Part shown: piece after piece, positions 43,407 through 52,336 of the stretch
How positions within the stretch are numbered: the stretch's first letter is position 1
Layout of the letters: every line of letters begins with the position of its first letter
Source of the DNA: Paeniglutamicibacter sp. Y32M11
Lineage (GTDB): Bacteria > Actinomycetota > Actinomycetes > Actinomycetales > Micrococcaceae
Assembly: GCF_019285735.1 (NCBI RefSeq)
Contig: NZ_CP079107.1
Span: 3,038,001-3,102,000, forward strand
Length of the DNA: 64,000 nucleotides
Reading direction: 5' to 3'
Notes under the pieces: model-generated
The model's input: only the letters and a program-made list of their open reading frames with translations
What the model was told of the DNA's origin: nothing
The model's database searches: none
Made by a program: the position numbers and the translations under genes

Positions 43407-44234
43407 GTGTCTTTCTTTCGTGTCGGTATCTCCGCGCTCGTGCTCGGCGTCAGCCTTGCGGCGGCACCTCTTGGTGCCCAGGCCACTCCCCTGGCCCCCG
43501 TGAATACGGTGCAGATTGCCGGTGCCCCCAAGGCACCGACGACCGAGGAACTGACCAAGAATCAAGCTTCAGTGCTGGCCCTGGTCAGTCGGGCCGAGCC
43601 CCTGTCCCCGGCCAATTACACCCCCAAGGATCTTCGATCGGTTTCGGGAACCAGCCTCGAACTGCGTCAAGAAGCGGCAACTGCCCTGGAAAAACTGCTC
43701 CAGGCGGCTCGTGCCGACTCCCAGTCGTTGAGCGCGCTGAGTGCCTACCGTTCTTACGACCGCCAAAAGGTTCTCTTTAACGGTTACGTTGCCAGCTACG
43801 GCACCGACTACGCCATGCGCATCTCCGCGGAGGCCGGAACCAGCGAACACCAGTTGGGTCTTGCCGCGGATGTGGGGCTCAGCAGCGGATATTGCAATCT
43901 CAAGTCATGCTTCGGGGAGACCGAGGGTGGCAAGTGGCTGGCTGCCAACGCCGAAAAATTCGGCTTCATCGTGCGCTACCCCTCCGACGGTGAGAAGGTC
44001 ACCGGATACAAGTACGAACCATGGCATTTGCGCTACATCGGCGTTGAGCATGCCAAGGCGATGAACGCTTCCGGTGCCGGGACCTTCGAGGAATACCACG
44101 CTGCACTACTCAAGGCCTCCAAGGTCAAGACTCCCAGCGCATCGGATATCAAAGCCCAGCGTGAATCACTGCTGGTCCTTCGTTTCTTGCCGCCCTACCG
44201 TGACTGGTCCATCGGATACGACTTCGCCCGCTAG
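43407..44234 (+). CDS. Secreted D-alanyl-D-alanine carboxypeptidase, VanY-like (M15)
   Basis: 275 residues. N-terminal signal peptide (FFRVGISALVLGVSLAAAPLGAQA), then a linker and the M15 zinc carboxypeptidase domain: SAYRSYDRQ, the zinc ligands in SEHQLGLAADV (H, D) and EPWHLRYIG (catalytic E, H). It trims the terminal D-Ala of peptidoglycan stems outside the membrane. GTG at 43407 is selected since GAAGGGG precedes it by four bases and the signal peptide begins there; the frame opens at 42816. A -10-like TATCCT lies at 43365-43370. Confidence 0.9.
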   Translation: MSFFRVGISALVLGVSLAAAPLGAQATPLAPVNTVQIAGAPKAPTTEELTKNQASVLALVSRAEPLSPANYTPKDLRSVSGTSLELRQEAATALEKLLQAARADSQSLSALSAYRSYDRQKVLFNGYVASYGTDYAMRISAEAGTSEHQLGLAADVGLSSGYCNLKSCFGETEGGKWLAANAEKFGFIVRYPSDGEKVTGYKYEPWHLRYIGVEHAKAMNASGAGTFEEYHAALLKASKVKTPSASDIKAQRESLLVLRFLPPYRDWSIGYDFAR

Positions 44235-44281
44235 GCTTCCACGTCGTGGTGCCGGTTCCACGCCGACCCAAAATTTTCCGA

Positions 44282-44287
44282 TAGCGT
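44282..44287 (+). promoter_or_regulatory. -10 element for the first tandem paralogue (leaderless)
   Basis: TAGCGT, seven bases, ATG at 44295. The second paralogue has TAGCAT with the same seven-base spacing, so the promoter was duplicated with the gene. Confidence 0.55.
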
Positions 44288-44294
44288 GCTGATC

Positions 44295-44840
44295 ATGCCC
44301 AGCGATGATTCTGCCCCAATGGTGGAGAACTTCCTGCCGTATTCACCCTTCCTGCCCGGCGGCATCCCACTTGATGGGACGTACGCGCGGTTTGGCGGAA
44401 GACTATATGCCTGCCGATCGGTGCGTCCACAACTCGGCACGGCCGAGGTCACAGAGTTGATCCTCATCTCCACCGCGGAACGTCCGGGAACCGAATGGCA
44501 GCTCACGCGGGAGTACCCGAGCTGCTCTCACACCGAATGGACCAAGACGATCGCGCGCGCCGATGCCGAAGAAACCTTCGCGTGTAGCGGCAGCATCGCG
44601 TGGCACGGCATCACCATTACGGGTCTTGACTATCTTCCGGAAGAAAATCTGGTCGGCGGCTACATGGGTTTCATCAACAAGGACCTCGAGGCCACACGCC
44701 AAACCATGGAGCACCTCCACCGGCTCGATGTCGGAACGTGGCACGGATTTGTTCCATTGGACGAGCTTGAGAAGTTAGAGATTCGTCGCGAGCCATGGCC
44801 CGAGACGCCGCAAAAGCCGTTCTGGAGATTCTTCCGTTAG
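44295..44840 (+). CDS. Uncharacterised protein, tandem paralogue 1
   Basis: 181 residues; I do not recognise the family. No signal peptide or membrane segment. It shares with the following gene a common plan: an opening LPGG/LPDG proline-glycine turn, YARFGGRLYACRS (versus FARVNGVLFLCRP), a basic middle EWTKTIARADAEETFACSG (versus QWSKVIEQSEAEELFSCSA), TWHGFVPLDELEKLEI (versus SWYGYVPLEELDHLEI) and REPWP. The conserved WHxI (versus WHSI) and paired cysteines may form a shared core. Possibilities such as an immunity-type or SMI1-like protein were not supported by any motif. Confidence 0.7.
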   Translation: MPSDDSAPMVENFLPYSPFLPGGIPLDGTYARFGGRLYACRSVRPQLGTAEVTELILISTAERPGTEWQLTREYPSCSHTEWTKTIARADAEETFACSGSIAWHGITITGLDYLPEENLVGGYMGFINKDLEATRQTMEHLHRLDVGTWHGFVPLDELEKLEIRREPWPETPQKPFWRFFR

Positions 44841-44879
44841 ACCGATCGTCCCAAATCACCGTGGTCACCCAACCCGACG

Positions 44880-44885
44880 TAGCAT
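44880..44885 (+). promoter_or_regulatory. -10 element for the second tandem paralogue (leaderless)
   Basis: TAGCAT, seven bases, ATG at 44893; near-identical to the element of the first copy. Confidence 0.55.
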
Positions 44886-44892
44886 GTTGGTC

Positions 44893-45504
44893 ATGCCCAA
44901 CAACGACGAACCTCCGAAGATCCGGTTCTATCCGAATCAATGGTTCCTGCCCGACGGAAGTCCACTCCACGGAGATTTCGCACGCGTTAACGGCGTCCTG
45001 TTTCTCTGCCGTCCGGAGCGAAACGGAAGCTCGTTGGGCCCCCGGGAACGTCTTGTTTTGCTCACTACCGGAGAGAATCCGGGATCTGGCTGGGAGCTAA
45101 AACCGGTGTTTGGCTCCAGCCCCATCTCGCAATGGAGCAAGGTGATCGAGCAATCCGAGGCCGAGGAACTCTTTAGCTGTAGCGCGAAAGCCACGTGGCA
45201 CTCCATCGATTTCAGCGACCCGACGTATCTGCCGGAGGGGAACCTCATTGGCGGATTCATTGACCGTGCGGATCGTGATTTCGAATCACGGGCCCACGGC
45301 ATCCAGCGCCTGGAGCGGGTGGATCAGGGCAGTTGGTACGGCTATGTTCCGCTGGAGGAACTAGATCACTTGGAGATCACCCGGCAACCCTGGCCGCATC
45401 TCAACGCAGCAGATCCTCTGCCCGCGTCCGTGGATGGTCGGGGTAAGAACTGGCACTCGTGGATCGGCCGAGTGTTTGGTCGGGGCAGCGGAGCCGCTGA
45501 CTAA
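44893..45504 (+). CDS. Uncharacterised protein, tandem paralogue 2
   Basis: 203 residues, paralogue of the preceding gene (see that entry for matched blocks). The C-terminal 35 residues (LPASVDGRGKNWHSWIGRVFGRGSG) are unique to this copy. ATG at 44893 is chosen over ATG at 44884 by the leaderless promoter spacing. Function unknown; adjacency and independent promoters suggest a duplicated gene under parallel control rather than one operon. Confidence 0.7.
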   Translation: MPNNDEPPKIRFYPNQWFLPDGSPLHGDFARVNGVLFLCRPERNGSSLGPRERLVLLTTGENPGSGWELKPVFGSSPISQWSKVIEQSEAEELFSCSAKATWHSIDFSDPTYLPEGNLIGGFIDRADRDFESRAHGIQRLERVDQGSWYGYVPLEELDHLEITRQPWPHLNAADPLPASVDGRGKNWHSWIGRVFGRGSGAAD

Positions 45505-45532
45505 AATCCGTTGTGACGGCCTTGGCACCACA

Positions 45533-45556
45533 CTGTTTTAGGCACGCCTAAAACAG
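45533..45556 (+). promoter_or_regulatory. DtxR/MntR-like operator upstream of mntH
   Basis: Perfect 11-bp inverted repeat CTGTTTTAGGC-AC-GCCTAAAACAG, ending 14 bases before the mntH ATG. The core TTTAGGC...GCCTAAA fits the DtxR-family consensus TTAGG-N-CCTAA. It would allow repression by a Mn- or Fe-bound regulator. A TACTCT element at 45559-45564, five bases from the ATG, suggests a leaderless transcript. Confidence 0.75.
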
Positions 45557-45569
45557 GTTACTCTGGACC

Positions 45570-46847
45570 ATGACCAAAGAGTTCTCCGATGCCACCGTAG
45601 TCATCGACACCTCCGCATCACCCAGCACACGACTGCCACCGGCCAAGCGCCTGCTCTGGATGCTGGGCCCAGCGCTGGTCGCCGGCGTGGCCTACCTTGA
45701 CCCGGGCAATGTCGCAGCAAATATGAGCGCCGGCGCCCAGTACGGATACCTCCTGGTGTGGGTGGTCATCAGCGGAAACATCATGGCCTGGCTGGTGCAG
45801 TATCTCTCCGCCAAGCTCGGGGTGGTGACGGGAAAGTCACTTCCCGAGGTTTTGCGTGAACGCTTCGGCTCCAGGGCCGGACGGCTCGCCTACTGGATTC
45901 AGGCCGAGGCGGTGGCCATGGCCACCGACATCGCCGAAGTCATTGGCGGAGCCGTCGCCCTCTACCTGCTCTTCGGGCTGCCGCTACTGGCCGGCGGTCT
46001 GATCACCGGGGTGATCTCGATGAGCCTGTTGCTGATCCAGTCCCGCCGCGGTCCCTGGGTCTTTGAACGCATTGTCATTGGGCTGCTACTGATCATCGCG
46101 GTGGGCTTCTGCGCCGGCGTGGTGATCGCCCCACCCGAGGCAGCCGGGTTGGCCGGCGGCCTGATCCCCCGCTTCGCCGACACTAATTCGGTACTGCTGG
46201 CGGTCTCCATCCTGGGAGCCACCATCATGCCCCACGCCATTTACGCCCACTCGTCCCTGGCTCGGGACAGATTTGGCAAGGTTCCCAACATGCTGGCCAT
46301 TCCGCGCCTGCTCAGGGCCACGCGTTGGGATGTTTCCATTGCCATGCTCATTGCCGGATCGGTGAACGTGGCCATGCTGCTGCTGGCCGCCGTGAACCTG
46401 GCAGGTGTTGAAGGAACCGAATCCTTGGAGGGCGCACATGCCGCGCTCGGCGCCGCCCTGGGTCCGGTCATCGCTACGCTATTCGCCGTCGGCCTGCTGG
46501 CCTCGGGCCTGGCCTCCACCGCCGTCGGTGCCTACGCTGGCGCAGAAATCATGGCGGGGTTGTTGCATCGCAACATTTCGTTGTTGGGCCGTCGCTTGGT
46601 CACGCTCGCTCCGGCATTGGTGATTCTTGCCGCGGGTGTGGATCCGACCCTTGCCCTGATCCTGAGTCAGGTGGCGCTGTCCTTCGGCATTCCCTTCGCA
46701 CTGATTCCGCTGGTTAACCTCACGGCTCGCACCAGTGTGATGGGCCAGCATGCCAACCGCTGGTTCACTACCGCCGCCGGGATCCTGATCTCGGTGCTGT
46801 TGGTCTCACTGAACATACTGCTGATCGTGCTGACCATCCGCGGGTAA
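45570..46847 (+). CDS. mntH: Nramp-family Mn2+/divalent-metal transporter
   Basis: 425 residues, about 11 membrane helices. Metal-site motifs DPGN in TM1 (AYLDPGNVAANM) and MPH in TM6 (TIMPHAIYAHSS) are both present, so manganese or iron uptake coupled to protons is expected. The inverted repeat immediately upstream supports control by a DtxR/MntR regulator. Ends with a strong bidirectional hairpin. Confidence 0.93.
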   Translation: MTKEFSDATVVIDTSASPSTRLPPAKRLLWMLGPALVAGVAYLDPGNVAANMSAGAQYGYLLVWVVISGNIMAWLVQYLSAKLGVVTGKSLPEVLRERFGSRAGRLAYWIQAEAVAMATDIAEVIGGAVALYLLFGLPLLAGGLITGVISMSLLLIQSRRGPWVFERIVIGLLLIIAVGFCAGVVIAPPEAAGLAGGLIPRFADTNSVLLAVSILGATIMPHAIYAHSSLARDRFGKVPNMLAIPRLLRATRWDVSIAMLIAGSVNVAMLLLAAVNLAGVEGTESLEGAHAALGAALGPVIATLFAVGLLASGLASTAVGAYAGAEIMAGLLHRNISLLGRRLVTLAPALVILAAGVDPTLALILSQVALSFGIPFALIPLVNLTARTSVMGQHANRWFTTAAGILISVLLVSLNILLIVLTIRG

Positions 46848-46887
46848 CCCCGCCCCCACCGGGAACTGGCAGTCGGGCAGTACATAC

Positions 46888-46935
46888 AAATGAGGGGTGT
46901 GGCGGTGAATGAATTCACTGCCACACCCCTCATTT
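46888..46935. terminator. 23-bp bidirectional terminator between mntH and fumarase
   Basis: Arms 46888-46910 and 46913-46935 pair throughout apart from one G-T wobble, with a two-base loop. On the plus strand the right arm runs into TTT. Between convergent stops at 46847 and 46966. Confidence 0.85.
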
Positions 46936-46965
46936 TTTGCCCCCGGCTTCGCGGGGAGGCAAAAA

Positions 46966-48672
46966 TTACTTGGCGCGCACCGGAATGCCGGTGAAGGTCG
47001 GCTTCAGGGTTTCGGCAAAGAAGTCTTCACCCTTGTTGTCCACCACGATGAAGGCCGGGAAGTCCTCAACCTCGATCTTCCAGATGGCTTCCATGCCGAG
47101 CTCTTCGTATTCGACGACCTCGACCTTCTTGATGCAGTCCAGAGCCAGACGTGCAGCGGGTCCGCCGATGGAACCCAGGTAGAAACCACCGTGGGTGTTG
47201 CAGGCATCGGTCACCTGCTTGGACCGGTTGCCCTTGGCCAGCATGACCATGGAACCACCGGCGGCCTGGAACTGGTCGACGTAGGAGTCCATGCGTCCTG
47301 CGGTGGTCGGTCCGAAGGAACCCGAGGCCATGCCTTCGGGGGTCTTGGCCGGACCGGCATAGTAAACCGGGTGATCCTTGAGGTACTGCGGCATTTCTTC
47401 GCCGGCATCCAGGCGGTCCTTGATCTTGGAGTGCGCGATATCGCGCGCCACGACCAACGGGCCCGAGAGTGAAAGCCGGGTCTTGACCGGGTGCTTATCC
47501 AGCTCGGCCAGAATCTGCTCCATCGGCTGATTCAAGTCGATCTTCACCACGGAGGATCCACCGGTGCCGGTGACCCCATCGGTCTCCTCGTCGTGCGCGG
47601 CGAGAGCCGGGTGCGAGGCATCTGGCATGAAGCGCGCCGGATCGGTTTCCAGCTGCTCCACAAAGACTCCCTCGGCGGTGATCTTGGCGAGCATCTGGCG
47701 GTCGGCGGAGCAGGAGACGGCAATGGCCACCGGCAGCGAAGCACCGTGGCGCGGCAAACGGACAACACGTACGTCGTGGCAGAAGTACTTACCACCGAAC
47801 TGGGCACCGATGCCGAAGTGACGCGTCAGTTCGAGGACCTTGTCCTCCAGCTCGATGTCGCGGAAGCCGCGGCCGGTCATCGCGCCGGTGGTCGGCAGGT
47901 TGTCCAGGTACTTGGCGCTACCGTACTTGGCGGTCTTCAGCGCGAACTCGGCGCTGGTTCCGCCGATGACGATGGAGAGGTGGTACGGCGGGCAGGCGGC
48001 GGTTCCCAATGAACGCAGCTTCTCGTCGAGGAACTTCAGCATCGAGTTTTCGTTCAGGATGGCCTTGGTTTCCTGGTAGAGGAAGGACTTGTTAGCCGAT
48101 CCGCCACCCTTGGCCATGAACAGGAACTTGTATTGGTTTTCGTGACCGGCCTCGGTGTCGGCGTAGATCTCGATCTGTGCCGGCAGGTTGTTACCCGTGG
48201 ATTTTTCTTCCCACGTGGTCAACGGGGCGAGCTGCGAGTAGCGCAGGTTCAGCGTGGTGTAGGCATCGTAGATGCCCTTGGACAGAGCCTTTTCATCCGG
48301 GCCCTGGGTCAGCACCTGCTGACCACGCTTGCCCATGACGATCGCGGTTCCGGTGTCCTGGCACATCGGCAGGATGCCGCCGGCGGCAATGTTGGCGTTC
48401 TTCAGCAGGTCAAGGGCCACGAACTTATCGTTCGGGCTGGCTTCCTCGTCATCGAGGATGTTGCGCAGCTGCTGCAGGTGCGCCGGGCGCAGGTAGTGCG
48501 AGATGTCGTGCAGTGCGGTGGTGGCCAGATTTTCCAGCGCCTCCGGATCCACTTCGAGGAAGGTTCGGCCTCCCGGGCCCTCCACGGTGCGCACGCCATC
48601 GGTCGAAATCTGGCGGTAGGTGGTCTCGTCTGCCCCAATGGGCAAAAGGTCTTCATACTGGAATTCGGGCAT
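46966..48672 (-). CDS. fumA: Fumarate hydratase, class I (Fe-S)
   Basis: 568 residues, oxygen-sensitive [4Fe-4S] fumarase converting fumarate to malate in the TCA cycle. Cluster cysteines are in [28 protein letters not shown] and AVSCSADRQ, with family motifs [11 protein letters not shown] and the C-terminal half [28 protein letters not shown] typical of the fused alpha-beta type. ATG at 48672 has GAGGAAG four bases upstream; the frame opens at 48696. Confidence 0.94.
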   Translation of the reverse strand: MPEFQYEDLLPIGADETTYRQISTDGVRTVEGPGGRTFLEVDPEALENLATTALHDISHYLRPAHLQQLRNILDDEEASPNDKFVALDLLKNANIAAGGILPMCQDTGTAIVMGKRGQQVLTQGPDEKALSKGIYDAYTTLNLRYSQLAPLTTWEEKSTGNNLPAQIEIYADTEAGHENQYKFLFMAKGGGSANKSFLYQETKAILNENSMLKFLDEKLRSLGTAACPPYHLSIVIGGTSAEFALKTAKYGSAKYLDNLPTTGAMTGRGFRDIELEDKVLELTRHFGIGAQFGGKYFCHDVRVVRLPRHGASLPVAIAVSCSADRQMLAKITAEGVFVEQLETDPARFMPDASHPALAAHDEETDGVTGTGGSSVVKIDLNQPMEQILAELDKHPVKTRLSLSGPLVVARDIAHSKIKDRLDAGEEMPQYLKDHPVYYAGPAKTPEGMASGSFGPTTAGRMDSYVDQFQAAGGSMVMLAKGNRSKQVTDACNTHGGFYLGSIGGPAARLALDCIKKVEVVEYEELGMEAIWKIEVEDFPAFIVVDNKGEDFFAETLKPTFTGIPVRAK

Positions 48673-48782
48673 CAGGCTTCCTCGCAACTGAAACAAAACT
48701 TATGCACCCATTCTAGGACGCCGGGCCCAACAACCAGACATCGGGTTGCATTGCCGGGCGCAATATAGGGATGCTTGGGGGC

Positions 48783-49274
48783 ATGAGCGAAGAGAACGAA
48801 TCAGCCACAAGCACCTCCGAGACCGCCGAAGCCACAGCTACCGCGGGTCCCGAAACCACGGCGGCCGCTACCGGCCCGGCCAACCACTTTGAAATGATGA
48901 TCCGTGCCGCACAGCATGATCCGGCACTAAATGGTCAAGTCATTGCCACCTTCATGAATTCTGAGGTGTTCTTCCTCAGCCGAGAAAAGGTCACCGGCGA
49001 ATCGCATAATGCCCAGCCGATGCTGCTCCAAAATGCTCAGGGCCAGCCGGTCATCGCGCTGTTCACCGATCTGGGTCGCATCCCCGGCGCCTACATCGAC
49101 GTGGCACCTTACGGCGTCCAGGTCCTGGGCGGAACCGTCATCCGTTCCCTGCAGGACACCGGTCTGGTGATCAACCCCGGAGACGAACTATGTTTCGAGA
49201 TTGATGACGCGGGAGTCCGCACCATCCGTGAGGAATTTAATCTCGACGGAACACCGAAAAACCCCACTCAGTAA
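48783..49274 (+). CDS. SseB-family protein
   Basis: 163 residues. A low-complexity Ser/Thr/Ala/Glu-rich N-terminus (about 35 residues) precedes an SseB N-terminal domain: HFEMMIRAAQHDPALNGQVIATFMNSEVFFLSRE, LFTDLGRIPGAYIDVAPYGVQVLGG. SseB proteins have no settled function in actinobacteria. ATG at 48783 is preferred to ATG at 48771 because a TATAGG-like -10 sits only one base before the latter; either is possible. Confidence 0.7.
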   Translation: MSEENESATSTSETAEATATAGPETTAAATGPANHFEMMIRAAQHDPALNGQVIATFMNSEVFFLSREKVTGESHNAQPMLLQNAQGQPVIALFTDLGRIPGAYIDVAPYGVQVLGGTVIRSLQDTGLVINPGDELCFEIDDAGVRTIREEFNLDGTPKNPTQ

Positions 49275-49336
49275 ACGCAACAATCTCTAAAAATGTGCGC
49301 TTCGCGACCTGGCACCGTTTAGACGGTGACGCGGTC

Positions 49337-49342
49337 TAGAGT
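49337..49342 (+). promoter_or_regulatory. -10 element for a leaderless khtT-like transcript
   Basis: TAGAGT, six bases, ATG at 49349; decides this ATG over GTG at 49343, which would begin immediately at the element. Confidence 0.5.
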
Positions 49343-49348
49343 GTGTAT

Positions 49349-49831
49349 ATGGATTTTGAAGATACCTCCCTGCCCGGGCTCGGTGTCCGGCGCGAAATCA
49401 TCCTCGCGTCCGGGCGCCGAGTGGGTGTGGTGATCCTGCGTGACGGCACCATGCAGTTGATTATTTCTCAGCGAGATGACCCCGACGCCTGTGCCGCGTC
49501 GATTCCGTTGAGCGTTGAGGAAGCCGGTGCCATTGGTGCCATGCTCGGCGCTCCACAGTTGGTGACGCAGCTGAGCGATCAGCACCGTGATCTGCCCGGT
49601 GTTAACACCCAGCAATTCGTGCTCAGCCACGAAAGCCCATACGTCAACCAGACTCTTGGCGATACTCACCTGCGGACTAGGACCGGCACCTCTGTGGTCG
49701 CAGTTTCCCGCAGTGGCAAGGTCTTCCCCTCGCCCACTCCCGGTTTTGAACTTAATGCGGGGGACGTACTGATCATCGTCGGCACCGCGGCGGGGTTGGA
49801 AAAAGCGGCGCATCTGATTAACGACGGCTAA
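49349..49831 (+). CDS. Antiporter regulatory subunit, KhtT-like (TrkA-C domain)
   Basis: 160 residues, soluble. The last ~75 residues (VNQTLGDTHLRTRTGTSVVAVSRSGKVFPSPTPGFELNAGDVLIIVG) form a TrkA-C/RCK-C ligand-binding domain. Such proteins gate a partner antiporter, often in response to c-di-AMP or pH. The antiporter gene begins 17 bases downstream, so the two form a regulator-channel pair similar to KhtT-KhtU. Confidence 0.88.
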   Translation: MDFEDTSLPGLGVRREIILASGRRVGVVILRDGTMQLIISQRDDPDACAASIPLSVEEAGAIGAMLGAPQLVTQLSDQHRDLPGVNTQQFVLSHESPYVNQTLGDTHLRTRTGTSVVAVSRSGKVFPSPTPGFELNAGDVLIIVGTAAGLEKAAHLINDG

Positions 49832-49848
49832 GGGGAGGTGCACGGTTC

Positions 49849-51036
49849 ATGCACGGCACTGCGCTAATACTCATTGAGCTCGGCGCCGTTTTCTTGGGGC
49901 TTGGATTACTTGGTCGTTTGGCAGCAAAATTCGGGATGACCCCGGTTCCGCTGTATCTGGTCGGCGGACTGCTCTTTGGCAGCGGCGGCATCATCAATTT
50001 AGAGGGCATCTCTGAGTTCGGGGAGATCGCCAGCGAAATCGGCGTCATCCTGCTGCTGCTCATGTTGGGGCTTGAATACACCGCCCGCGAACTAGTCACG
50101 GGGCTGAAAAGTTCGTGGCTAGCCGGAGTTGTAGATCTGGTTCTGAATTTTGCCCCCGGAGCGGTACTGGCCCTGTTCATGGGGTGGGGATTTGTCGGCG
50201 CCCTGGTTCTGGGTGGCGTTACCTATGTTTCCTCCTCCGGCATTATCGCCAAGGTCCTTTCGGACCTCGGTCGTTTAGGTAACCGTGAAACACCCGTGGT
50301 GCTCTCCATTTTGGTCCTGGAGGACCTGGCCATGGCGATCTATCTGCCGGTACTCACCGCAACTCTGGCCGGTCTTAGCTTCTGGGGCGGGCTCCGGACC
50401 GTAGGGGTTGCCATGGCAACCATCACCCTGGTTTTGCTGGCGGCGCTACGCTTCGGTCCCCAAATTTCCCGCCTGATCCATTCCTCCGACCAGGAAAATT
50501 TTCTCCTCAAGCTCATCGGTGCGGCGCTCTTGGTCGCTGGACTCGCCTCCGCGATGCATGTCTCGGCCGCCGTGGGCGCCTTCATGTTGGGCATTGCGAT
50601 CTCCGGTTCCACCGCGCATTCGGCAACGAAGGTTCTTGAGCCGCTGCGGGATCTGTTCGCCGCGATGTTCTTTGTGGTCTTTGGGCTTAACACCGACCCC
50701 ACCACGATCCCCGCGGTACTTCCCCTGGCGATCTTGCTGGCGGTCGTCACCTCGCTGACGAAGGTTGCCACCGGGGCGTGGGCGGCCAAACGGGCCGGCA
50801 TTGGGATCCCGGGCCGCGTTCGAGCCGGTGTGGCCTTGATTGCTCGCGGCGAGTTCTCGATTGTTATCGCCGGATTGGCCGTTGCCTCGGGTGCCGTCAC
50901 CGGAGAATTAGCCGCTCTTGCCACCGCGTACGTGTTACTACTGGCGGTCTTCGGTCCGATTGCCGCCCGGTTCGCCGAGCAGCTTTCCCGACCATTTTTG
51001 ACCAAGCGCAGTCCGAGCCCCGACGCGGCAATCTGA
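49849..51036 (+). CDS. Cation:proton antiporter, CPA2/KefB-type (KhtU-like)
   Basis: 395 residues, about 12 membrane helices, no C-terminal RCK domain of its own (supplied by the upstream gene). Characteristic DL pairs and PLGLALLLMLG-type segments: VILLLLMLGLEYTARELV, SSSGIIAKVLSDLGRLGNRETP and ISGSTAHSATKVLEPLRDLFAAMFFVVFGL. Probably exchanges K+ or Na+ for H+. ATG at 49849 has GGGGAGGTG eight bases upstream. Confidence 0.9.
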   Translation: MHGTALILIELGAVFLGLGLLGRLAAKFGMTPVPLYLVGGLLFGSGGIINLEGISEFGEIASEIGVILLLLMLGLEYTARELVTGLKSSWLAGVVDLVLNFAPGAVLALFMGWGFVGALVLGGVTYVSSSGIIAKVLSDLGRLGNRETPVVLSILVLEDLAMAIYLPVLTATLAGLSFWGGLRTVGVAMATITLVLLAALRFGPQISRLIHSSDQENFLLKLIGAALLVAGLASAMHVSAAVGAFMLGIAISGSTAHSATKVLEPLRDLFAAMFFVVFGLNTDPTTIPAVLPLAILLAVVTSLTKVATGAWAAKRAGIGIPGRVRAGVALIARGEFSIVIAGLAVASGAVTGELAALATAYVLLLAVFGPIAARFAEQLSRPFLTKRSPSPDAAI

Positions 51037-51136
51037 CTCGTCGTTACCACTGGTGGGAGCGTCGATTAGGTCTTTGTACCCCACTTTGGGATATGCTGTT
51101 TTTCGCCCGAGGCGCCATTAGGCTTCTCGGAGCAAT

Positions 51137-51207
51137 GCGGGCGTAGCTCAATGGTAGAGCGCCAGCTTCCCAAGCTGGACACGCGGGTTCGATTCCCGTC
51201 GCCCGCT
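51137..51207 (+). tRNA. tRNA-Gly (anticodon CCC)
   Basis: 71-base cloverleaf: acceptor GCGGGCG/CGCCCGC with discriminator U, D arm GCTCAATGGTAGAGC, anticodon stem CCAGC-TTCCCAA-GCTGG with CCC at the centre, T arm GCGGGTTCGATTCCCGT. CCA is not encoded. Followed by a TTTA segment; 71 bases is normal for tRNA-Gly. Confidence 0.95.
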
Positions 51208-51304
51208 CTTTAGGGACATGGGGACTCGGTCATTGGCCGGGTCCCCACGTATTTAAGTGCGCCTTGCGGTGCTGAATCCTCACCGGAAGGGAAGCGAAGA
51301 CTTC

Positions 51305-52231
51305 ATGAGCGGTGTACTCTCAGGTTTTGCCGTCGTCTGGACCGTCATAGCAGTGGGGTACTTCGTCGGCCGCACCGGGGTCCTGGGCGAAAATGCTCGC
51401 TACGTGCTGAACCGGCTGACATTTTTTGTGGCCAGCCCCGCATTGCTCTTCACCACGCTTTCCGAATCTGACCCGGCCTCGGTCTTGGGCCCATTTCTGG
51501 GTGTGGCCGCGGCATCTGCCCTACTCACGGCCATCGCCTACGTACTGATCACCCGCTGGTGGCTCCGCCGCGACCTGACCGAAACCACCATTGGGGCGAT
51601 GAGTGCCTCCACCGTAAACTCCGCCAATTTGGGTCTCCCGATTGCGTTGTATGTTTTAGGCGATATGGCTCATGCCGCCCCCGTGATTTTGTGGCAATTG
51701 GCGCTGTTCTCACCAATCTGTCTGGCCATCCTTGACGCAAGCACGTCCCGGCACCGCACCACCGTCGTCTCGATGCTGGTGCAGACGGCCAAGAATCCGA
51801 TGATTGTCGGTTCCCTAGCCGGTCTGATGTGTGCGCTCTTTGATCTTCGCCTTCCCCAACCGCTAGCAGATCCCATCGATCTCATCGCCGGAGCTTCCAT
51901 CCCCGCCATGCTGATTGCCTTCGGTATCTCGCTGGTCGGTTCCAAGCCCTTGGAAGCCTCGGGCGGGCGCCGGGCCGATACGTTGGTGGCCACCGCCATG
52001 AAATTGGTGTTTCAACCCGTCGTGGCTTGGGTACTGGCCGTATGGCTCTTCCACCTTGAGAGCGAATCCGTTTTTGCTGCGGTGATCATGGCCGCCCTGC
52101 CAACGGCACAAAACATCTTCGTTACCGCCTCACGCTATGAGCGCGGCATTGTCTTGGCCAAGGACACGGTCTTGCTTACCACCATCGTCGCGGTTCCGGC
52201 CATGATGGTCGTGCCGTTGATTTTGACCTGA
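51305..52231 (+). CDS. AEC (auxin efflux carrier) family transporter
   Basis: 308 residues, about 10 membrane helices. Opening VWTVIAVGYFVGRTGVLGENARYVLNRLTFFVASPALLFTTLS and the GASIPAMLIAFGISLVGSK segment in the second half are typical. Bacterial members move malate, malonate or small acids; specificity not visible. ATG at 51305 has GGAAGGGAAGCGAAG upstream; the frame opens at 51257. Confidence 0.9.
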   Translation: MSGVLSGFAVVWTVIAVGYFVGRTGVLGENARYVLNRLTFFVASPALLFTTLSESDPASVLGPFLGVAAASALLTAIAYVLITRWWLRRDLTETTIGAMSASTVNSANLGLPIALYVLGDMAHAAPVILWQLALFSPICLAILDASTSRHRTTVVSMLVQTAKNPMIVGSLAGLMCALFDLRLPQPLADPIDLIAGASIPAMLIAFGISLVGSKPLEASGGRRADTLVATAMKLVFQPVVAWVLAVWLFHLESESVFAAVIMAALPTAQNIFVTASRYERGIVLAKDTVLLTTIVAVPAMMVVPLILT

Positions 52232-52336
52232 GGTACGGGCCCGCATACCGCGGCATTGAACATACGACGAGTGACATCCACGGTGACGGTGGCTCGGCGT
52301 CCCCGAAACCTTTTTCTGCAGCTAGCGAGGAGAAGC

